A stretch of 64,000 nucleotides of DNA, from the NCBI RefSeq assembly GCF_004664715.2, contig NC_051068.1, positions 47,674,953 through 47,738,952 of the forward strand. Direction: 5' to 3'. Under the pieces are notes generated by a model that made no database searches, was not told the DNA's origin, and saw only the letters and a list, made by a program, of their open reading frames with translations. This document shows, in pieces, positions 56,463 through 64,000 of the stretch. The position numbers were made by a program, and so were the translations under genes. This DNA is from Peromyscus leucopus (Eukaryota > Chordata > Mammalia > Rodentia > Cricetidae). Numbering within the stretch: position 1 is the stretch's first letter; each line of letters begins with the position of its first letter.

Positions 56463-57854
56463 TTTTGTTTTCAGTTCCCAACAGCTCTGATAAAAACTAT
56501 GAGGTACCAGAGTATCTACAGAAAATACTGGAGTTCATTGTGTTTTATCCCACTTTACCATGTTTCCCATTAGCGTGAAGAAGAACCAGTCTCAGTTTAT
56601 ACTTAGAAGTTTTTAGAAGTGGTGTGGGGAGAGGGGTGAAGGGAGACTTGTGGTGAGGCTACATTTCCACAATAGATAGTCAGATATAATTCAGGATAAA
56701 AGAAGGTAAGAATTAGAAGAGCTGATTTTTTAAATGTAGTTTCAAGTGGACTCGTGGCCTTTTGGGATGGAAAATTAATCAGATTATTGATTTCCTAAGG
56801 AAAGCTGAGATATGCTTTTGAGTAGTAGGTTATCAAGACATTTGCCACAAGGGGTTGGTGAATAATATGGGTTCTTTTCATGGTTATGGTTTTCAGTTTT
56901 CAAGAGTTAAAGCTATTTTTCTGCTGTTTCTATTTGGGTGCAACTCATTTTGTGGAGAGCACCCTCAGGACTCTCTTCTAGAGGACTTTGGAGCCTGAAA
57001 ATGAAAACTCAAATTCAAGTCCTTCTGAGGACTGACAGTGTGTTAGGGTTCAGGTGAACAGAGCCTCCTTAGTGCTTGTGATAAAGCAAGAAATTTGGGG
57101 GACCAAATACAAAATTGTGAATTCAGACCCACAAAAGGACCTCAGGATGGTTCTGAAGCTGTAAAGGATATTCTGGGGCCTGAGTGCTGTTCTTGGCTAT
57201 GTAAGCAGGGCAAGTCCATTTGGTCAGCAGCCTGTCTGTGTTCATGGCCTCCATTTGAGGCACTCGATCCAGTTTTAAATTGAGAAGCTTCAGAGGCAGG
57301 AAGACCTACTCCATGTCAGCTTCAAGTCCCTGTAGGCATTTGAGGACCAAATAAAGTGGAGAAATGGTAAGTCCTCCTTCTGATTCTGAAATTAGTAACA
57401 GCAAAGGAAGGGTTAGTTAAGAGAAAGATCAGTAACTGAACACCTAGGATGGAATTTTTGTTTGCCTTTGAAAAATGTCCTATATTAATAGAAGTTTTGC
57501 CTTTAAAAATGTCTCCCGACAAGCTTCAGGTATCTTCCTGTATTGAAACAATGGGATGGTCTTGGGAATAAGCTGTTGTATCATCATGAGAGCACTTTTC
57601 TATTTACTCTCTACACTTCCTGGTCTGAGATTTCTGATTTGTTATTATTTCTTACTCCCGATTCAGCAGTTGGCTAAGGATGATGGAGCATCCTTAGATA
57701 CCCTCTTTTCTCTTAGGTTGCAGAAATTACACTTTCCACAAGTCCATTCCAAATTAGCTTTTATGGGGTTAGCTTTTTAATGTGTTGAAACAAACACATT
57801 TCAAGACTTTTTAATTGCAAAGACTAGAAGTTTTTAATTAAATTAGTTAATTAA
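56463..57854. other. Unassigned
   Basis: About 1.4 kb without recognised gene or repeat. Confidence 0.4.
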
Positions 57855-58060
57855 ATAATTGACTCACAAGACTGGGTCTCATATATCCTCAGGTGGCCTT
57901 GAACATGCTAAGCAGCTGAGCGTGACCTGGAACTTCTGTTTCTCCTGCCAGCTCCTCCCGCAGCACACCTGGATTGTGCAGTCCTGGCAGTAGACACCAG
58001 GGCCTTGTGCTTTGCATGTGAACATTCCGAGCTTGAGCTAAATCCCTACCTCACCTTGAA
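57855..58060 (-). mobile_element. B4-type SINE, diverged
   Basis: 'actgggtctcatatatcctc', 'ggtggccttgaacatgctaa' and 'cttgagctaaatccctacct' fit a minus B4. Confidence 0.6.
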
Positions 58061-58654
58061 CTTTTAAACCAGACTTAAACACACACAAAAAGGCAACACA
58101 TTTAAAAGACTTAGGTGAGTTTTTGGTCAAGGACTGTAAAGTTGAGGACTTCTTTTTCTCCTCGGTTGTAGTCACCAGGGAAGCTGGGGTTTGTGGCAGT
58201 CAGACTGGGTGGAAAGTGAGAGGCTGGAGGGAGGAGAAGTTAGAGGCAGGCATGCTCCGGGAACTTGGCTAGTTACACACTGCGGCAAATGTGGCCTTTT
58301 TAGTTGAATTTTTCTGCAGTTTGGGGGATTTTCAGATCTCTGTGAAGACTGGGGTGGTCACTCTTATCTTCTTTGTAGCCTTGTAAAGGTCCTTCGCAGT
58401 ATTCCTTGTTGACATTTGTCTATGAGAAGGTGATCAACATCTGTCGACTCCCAACAGTCTGTATGGAGTAGTCCTGACTGTCCTGTCCTGTGTTTCTTAC
58501 TCTTACCTGCTACAGTCAATGTCTGTTTCCTCCAGTTCTTGTCACTCAACACAGGATGAAGGCTTGTCTTAGGACTCTGGCACTTACTTCTCAGCTTTGT
58601 AACTATTGTTTCATCTAATTTCAGTTTAACAGAAAAGTTACTTGGTTGGTGTCT
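58061..58654. other. Unassigned
   Basis: No gene or repeat recognised. Confidence 0.4.
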
Positions 58655-59910
58655 TAGACAGTGTTCTGTTGCTATAAGGAGACACCATGACCATGGCAAC
58701 TCTTATAAAAGAAATCATTTAATTGGGGCTGGCTTACAGCTTCAGAGGTTTACTCCATTATTGTCATGTTGGGGAGCAGGGCGGCATGCAGGCAGACATG
58801 GTGCCGGAGAAATAGCTGAGAGCTCTACACCCAGATCCACAGGCAGAAGGAAGAGAGAGACTCTGGCCTTGGCATGGGCTTTTGAAACCTCAAAGTCCAT
58901 CCTCAAGGACACACTTCCTCCAACAAGGCCACATCTTCTAATCCTTGGAAACAGTGCACTCTCTGGTGACCAAGCTTTCAAATCCGTGAACCAAAGAGGG
59001 TCATTCTCATTCAAACCGCCACATCCCACTCCCCGGCATCCATAGACTCGTAGCCATATCATAATGCAAAATGCGTTGAGTCCAACTTCAAAAGTTCCCA
59101 TAGTCTTTCAGTCTCAACTTTGTTTAAAAGTCCAAAGTTCAAAGTCTCTTCTGAGACTCACAGCAATCTCTTAACTATAACCCCTGGTAAAATCAAAATC
59201 AAAAGGCAGATCAGATACTTCCAACCTACAATGGCACAGAAGAGACATTACCATTCCAAAAGGCAGGGAAGGGAGCATAGTGAGGAAATACCGGACCAAA
59301 GAAAGAATGAAAACCAGCTGGGTAAACTTCACATTCTGCATCACCATGTCTGATGTCGAAATCCTCTTCAGATCTCTAAATCCTCTCAGCTTTGTTGACT
59401 GCAACACACCTCTCTCTCTTGGGCTAGTTCCACTCCCTGTTAGCAGCTCTCCTTGGCAGGTATCCCATGGCTCTGGCATCTCCAATGTCTTAATGCAAGT
59501 TTTACTTTCACAACTTCATGAAATGGCCTCGCTGGGCCTCCATGCAGGGACATCTCTGACACATGCCTGTCGTCAGCAGCTTTTCTTAGCCGTGCCCTTT
59601 CTTGTATCCTTGACTCTAAAGCCAGAAGCCCGTGGCTGAAGCTGCCAAGTTCTGCTGCTTGTTGGGGCTGGATCTTGGCGCTCTCCTTCAATTATATTTG
59701 CACCAGCTTTTTGTTGTTGACAGTTTTCTTCACTATTTCCGTGTTTCTTTAGTTCCTTTCCACACGTTGGAAGCTTCGCTGGGTGAAGTCTTGCCCTGAG
59801 GTCACCAGTCCCTCTACTCCACTTAACATCAGGCTTTTCTTTAAACTTTTTATCCCTTTGAGCCCTGGACTTAGCTATATTACACATCCCAGTGTTGTCT
59901 TTTCTCCTCA
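58655..59910 (-). repeat. Long family A copy, about 1.25 kb
   Basis: The segment 58655-59020 is the usual family A end. It continues without a break into 'gttcaaagtctcttctgaga', 'ctgttagcagctctccttgg' and 'aagccagaagcccgtggctg', which are parts of a long abundant rodent repeat. It therefore shows that the short A copies elsewhere are fragments of a longer element. Open frames across it (up to 134 codons) are not genes. Confidence 0.7.
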
Positions 59911-59924
59911 CTGTACATTTTATA

Positions 59925-60008
59925 TTCTTAGGGTTCTTGGGATCGAACTCAGGTCCTCCTGCTTGCAAGGCAAGCACGTACTGATTGAGTCATCGCCCCA
60001 GCCCCTCG
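59925..60008 (-). mobile_element. ID-like SINE
   Basis: 'gggatcgaactcaggtcctc' and 'gattgagtcatcgccccagc' form a minus tRNA-derived end. Confidence 0.65.
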
Positions 60009-60054
60009 GCATCATAGTTTTCATTAGTTGTTATATTTATTTATTGTGTGTTTG

Positions 60055-60230
60055 TGTGTGGGGGAGGTGGGCGGTACACTAGCGTCATGGTGCACACGTA
60101 GAGTCAGAGGACCACTTCAAGGAGCTGGTTCTCTGTTCCCACCACGCGGGTCCTGGGGTTAACTCTGGTTGTCAGACCTGACAGTAAGTGCCTCTATCCA
60201 CGGAGTCATTTCATGATCTCAATACCAAGG
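60055..60230 (-). mobile_element. B3-like SINE, diverged
   Basis: 'gtcagaggaccacttcaagg', 'gctggttctctgttcccacc' and 'ccacggagtcatttcatgat'. Confidence 0.65.
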
Positions 60231-61692
60231 TTTTAAAGGGTTTATCTGGGACCACAGTCAGGCCCCATGAGGAACAGTCCAGGGAACCAGTTATCTCCTG
60301 CAAAGCCCTGAGCATCCTTGTCTTCATCTCAGCTTGCTGATGGTCCTACTTCCTCTTCCCAAGAACACTGTAAGAACAAGGATGCTTGCCACATAGGCTG
60401 ACTGCAAGTTCAACTACGGAATTTTTAAGGCCTCTTTCACATCAAGGATTTGGTAGTCTTTAGCAAAGCAGGGTGGGCAGGGAGTATAAAGCAGTGGAGC
60501 CACCTGAGAGGTGCTACTTGGAGCTGGGACTACAGTGAGTGCCAATGAGCAGACAAGTCTAGCTTAGGACCACCTTCCCCAGCCTTAATCATCTCTTTGG
60601 AGAAAGGCTAGAGACTAACAAAGTATTACAGCGCTCTCACTGATCTGGTTAAGCCATGTTTAGCTAAATGAACTCAGGAGAGATTGGGGCTGTCGGCATC
60701 ATGCAGAGACTGTACCTTGCTTCTGGGTCTGTGAGGGTTTCTTCTGAGAAAAACATGTAAACACTGTCCACTGGCCATTTGGAGCGAGCTTCTCTGGAAT
60801 CCATTAATAAAAATGACTAAAAGTCTGCCTTTCAACTTTTTAGTGAAGTATGCCTACTTTTGTTGGTTTTATTTCGTAAGTAACTGTGTTGATACCCTAT
60901 TAGTAGAAAGCATTCTTACTTAAACGTTCACTCTTGATAAATGAAATAGTGACTTCCTGCCTTGTGCAGTGGGTGGTCTAAACAACTGGACCGTGCTTCT
61001 TGTGGTTGGAGGGATTTTTAGCAGCTTAAGAAGGGATTAGAGACACAGAGTTGTGCTTCTCCACATCTGGGCTCTAGGCCAGCAGTGTTATTCTCAGCTG
61101 GGAACTGGATGGAAATACTCCTGCTCCAGGTAATTCTGACTCCTGCTAAAGTGAGAACCTGTGATGGAAATGTGAGCTTTGGAGCAGTAATTCTGGAGGA
61201 GGAGGAAGCAGACGGACTGTGGGAAATGCCAGGGCTACTTTGAGCAGCTCCCTGTCTTTCCTTCCTTGCTGATGCCCCATTCTTTGCCTCTCATTTTTTT
61301 TGTGCTTCGAGGCAGGGTCCTGGGGGCCTGACCTGGCCTTTGGAAGCCTCCAGGTGGACCAGTAGAATAAATGAAGAAAGTAAGATCCATCATGGTATCG
61401 TGTCCTCACCATGTGACCTTTTAACTAAACTTCCTAATCCGAACTTGTATCTGTCTGATGTCTTATATCTGTTTATACTACTCATCCTAACTGCTCTTTC
61501 GAGTCAGGAGAAGGAAGAGAAGACCTAACTATACCAGAATCCAGGGTCACTTGCAGAACTTACCCAGGACATTTGAAAATGTTTTGATTCTGTTCTGGAA
61601 AAAGAAAATATTTCTCATCCTGTTGCACACACTTTCTATTTTATATTTCTCAGTAGCAACCCATCCTTTCATTGGCCTCGATGTCAAGGTGA
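60231..61692. other. Unassigned
   Basis: About 1.5 kb without recognised gene or repeat. Confidence 0.4.
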
Positions 61693-62092
61693 TGTACTGG
61701 CTGGCTTTGTGTGTCAGCCTGACACAGTTAGTGTCATTAGAGAGGAAGGAGCCTCAGCTGAGGAAATGCCTCCCTGAGATCCAGCTATAAGGCATTTTCT
61801 CAGTCAGCGAGCAATGGGAGAGGGCCATTCCCTTGGCTGCTGGTCCTGAGTTCTATACGAAAGCAAATTGAGTAAGCCAGGGGAAGCAAGCCAGTAAGCA
61901 GGACCCCTCCATGGCCTCTGTATCAGCTCCAGCCTCCAGGTTCCTGCCCTGTTTGAGTTCCCGTCCTGACTTCCTTCAGTGGTGAACAGCAATGTGGAAG
62001 TGTAAACTGAATAAACCCTTTCCTCCCCAACTTGCCTTGCTTTATGGCCATGGTGTTTCATTGCATCAATAGAAACCCTACCTAAGACAGGT
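61693..62092 (+). repeat. Family B rodent interspersed repeat
   Basis: 'gtgtcagcctgacacagtta', 'cctcagctgaggaaatgcct', 'aataaaccctttcctcccca' and 'agaaaccctacctaagacag' mark a nearly full plus copy. Confidence 0.78.
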
Positions 62093-62199
62093 GTCATGAT
62101 CACGTGGTCCACGAGTCCAGGCTGTAGAGGCACAAACCCTGGCTTTGCTTACTACACATGTGAACTTGCTGGCCGAAGATATATACTCGACTGCCAGTG
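62093..62199. other. Unassigned linker
   Basis: Nothing recognised. Confidence 0.3.
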
Positions 62200-62455
62200 A
62201 AGGAAAGCAGGCAAAGACCAAAAGCTTCCTTCTTTCATGTCTTTATATTAGGCTGCCAGGAGAAGGTGTGGCCAAGACTAGAGGTGTGTCTTCCCACCTC
62301 AAGATCTAGATTGAAGGTGTGTCTTCCCAATTCAAAGATCCTACTTCAAATTAAGAAAAAAAAATCCCTCACAGGTGTGCCTTCCATATTGGGGTTTTAG
62401 TTCCATTTAGTTGAGTTTTAGTCAACTTGACAACCAAGAATAACCATCACACTAA
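62200..62455 (-). repeat. Family D rodent interspersed repeat
   Basis: 'gaaggtgtgtcttcccaatt' and 'gtcaacttgacaaccaagaa', ending 'taaccatcacac', resemble the reverse of a common rodent repeat. Confidence 0.55.
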
Positions 62456-63184
62456 TGATTTGGGCTTGTTCCGTGCGTTAGTGTCTTAAGCGTGTTAAGT
62501 GTCTCAGCCTTGAGATGGCCTGGAACTCAGTGCTGGGGCATTTGTCCAGTATGTGGGAAGTCCTTGCCTTGATCCATGGTATTTGAGGGGAAAAGTGACC
62601 CTGGGTCAAGGCTTGATAAAAGTTAGTTAATATTATTACTGAATCTTGTACAACGGGATTAAATCATCTAATAGTGTGAAGATAACGAATTAGAACAATA
62701 CATGGGCAATTATATCTGGACACTATTGAGTCAGTCACACGCATGACTGAGTTTCTGGTATGGATCTTAATGCAAGCACCTTGGCTGTCCTAGAACCTTG
62801 ATTTTCTTGTCCTTGGAATGAAAACAATGCTGCTTTACAGTGTTGTTGTGACGAGGAAAAGACCCTTTGGAAGGTGCTGGCATACTTAACTAAAACGGTT
62901 ATTTTTCTTTTTATCGCTACTTGTTTTTCTTGGTCTGAATTTTAAATAGTAACTTCCTTTTCCTATGGAAATCTAGGGAGTCTGATTTAGAGGATGTGTA
63001 TATATGCTGTGGAACAGCCCATATGCCACTTTGGTATTAGAATGACTCATTATTTCTAAACTTAGTATTGCTTTCTTTGTGTGCTCTTTGGTTTTTCTCA
63101 GAAGTCCCTATATTCACATCCAACCGCAAACTAGATAATAAAAGAAAACAGCTTCGATAAAGTACACTTAAATTTGTATTTGAG
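62456..63184. other. Unassigned, with a possible MIR core
   Basis: 62790-62900 ('ttgtccttggaatgaaaaca', 'gttgttgtgacgaggaaaag') resembles MIR. The rest is unassigned. Confidence 0.45.
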
Positions 63185-63365
63185 TGTTTTGCCTGCCCCC
63201 TTCTGTACGTGCACCACATGTGTGACTGATTCAGAGGAGGGTGCTGGATCTCCGGGAACTGGGGTTACAGATGGTTGAGGACTATCATGTGGGTGCTGGT
63301 AACTAGACCTGGGTCTTCCGCAAGAGTAACAAATGCTCTTGACCACAGAGTCACCTCTCTAGCTC
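63185..63365 (-). mobile_element. B3 SINE
   Basis: 'ctccgggaactggggttaca', 'tgctggtaactagacctggg' and 'agagtcacctctctagctcc' on the minus strand. Confidence 0.85.
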
Positions 63366-63477
63366 CCTAACGTACATTTTTTTGAGCTGCTACAAGTCAC
63401 TCGTGTGAGATAATCCGAGCAAGCCACGATGCACAGACATCTAATCTTTCAGTGAGCAACCGTGTTTGTTTTTCCTG

Positions 63478-63622
63478 TTTGTTTTGAGACGGGGTCTTAC
63501 TATGCAGCTCTGGCTATCCTGCAACTCACTATGTAGACCACATTGGTCAAACTCACTGAGATCTGCCTGCTCCTGCCTTCTGAGTGCTGGGATTAAAGAC
63601 GTCACTACCATCCCAGGCTTAA
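63478..63622 (-). mobile_element. B1 SINE
   Basis: 'gagacggggtcttactatgc' to 'gattaaagacgtcactacca' on the minus strand. Confidence 0.9.
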
Positions 63623-64000
63623 CAGTGGCATTTTACGCTTGCATAAAATTTAGTATTTACAAAACATTTCAAATGTCATTGGCTTTTACTGAGGTCCATT
63701 CTACATACAGTAGACTGTGCAGACTTCAATGTGTTTTCTACAGGGCTGACAAGCATATACTTTTATTAAGATATAGGGTCTTTGGGGAGGGAAGTTTACA
63801 TTCCTGGGGGTACATACGTTTGTGCAGGCTGATGGTCAACTCTGGGTGTCATTGCACAAGAGTGATACACTTCTTAAGACAGCAGCAACAACAACAACGA
63901 ACAACAGGGTCTGCCTTTGTCCTGCAGCTGGCTGAGTAGGCTAGGCTGGCGGGCCAGCAAGCCCCAGCGATCTGCCTCATTCTGACTCCCAGCACTGGAA
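63623..64000 (-). other. Unassigned, then an RSINE-type SINE cut by the window edge
   Basis: From about 63790, 'gggtctgcctttgtcctgca' and 'ctaggctggcgggccagcaa' look like a minus RSINE that continues beyond 64000. An (AAC)n run lies at 63885-63905. Confidence 0.55.

Noticed and set aside
58742..59977. Open frames of 94-134 codons on both strands
   Set aside because: They lie within the long family A repeat and share its breaks.

Overview
This is a rodent nuclear genome window, most likely from a cricetid (hamster, vole or deer mouse group). The B1 SINEs carry the motif 'aaaggcgcaaagctacaca', which I associate with cricetids rather than mouse. B2/B3, ID and RSINE-type SINEs, long simple repeats, ERVK-type solo LTRs and rodent L1 fragments are interspersed throughout. 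There is no prokaryotic or intact viral gene content, and almost every open frame of 60-180 codons is chance or repeat-derived.

One functional protein-coding gene can be supported. It is Sptssb, the 76-residue serine palmitoyltransferase small subunit B, on the minus strand at 13549-13779. Its whole coding sequence sits in one exon, with a clear splice acceptor 29 bases upstream of the ATG and an AU-rich 3' untranslated region running to a polyadenylation signal near 12252. About 29 kb further along (42.1-43.5 kb) is the only CpG-rich block in the window. At its low-coordinate edge lies a minus-strand GC box and, about 100 bases on, a consensus splice donor. I infer that this is the Sptssb promoter and first non-coding exon, so roughly 12.2-42.3 kb is the gene, mostly one repeat-filled intron. 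This span agrees with the human gene size as I remember it. The remainder looks intergenic.

Layout. 0-12 kb: downstream flank, with a Ybx1 processed pseudogene (1387-3350) broken by a solo LTR and a B1, then SINEs, ancient repeats and unassigned sequence. 12.2-13.8 kb: Sptssb terminal exon. 13.8-42 kb: intron, with an L1 ORF2 remnant split by a solo LTR, an inverted SINE pair, two pyrimidine arrays of the same (TTTC)(TTCC)(TTTC) design, a perfect 18-bp hairpin, a G-rich 28/22-bp minisatellite and an old minus-strand L1 hit by a young B1. 42-43.5 kb: candidate promoter island. 43.5-64 kb: upstream flank, with two hAT-type elements, a three-layer nest of L1 and other repeats (51.5-53.5 kb), a third solo LTR (56.1-56.5 kb) and further SINEs.

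I use family letters for abundant rodent repeats that I recognise but cannot name safely. Family A is marked, in minus copies, by 'cctccaacaaggccacacc'. Family B is marked, in plus copies, by 'gaaagcaggctgagc'. Families C and D are other ancient rodent repeats. I found nothing that I would call an undescribed biological system. The most useful second looks are the candidate Sptssb first exon and promoter, the inverted SINE pair with a shared non-SINE tail, the perfect hairpin and the minisatellite.
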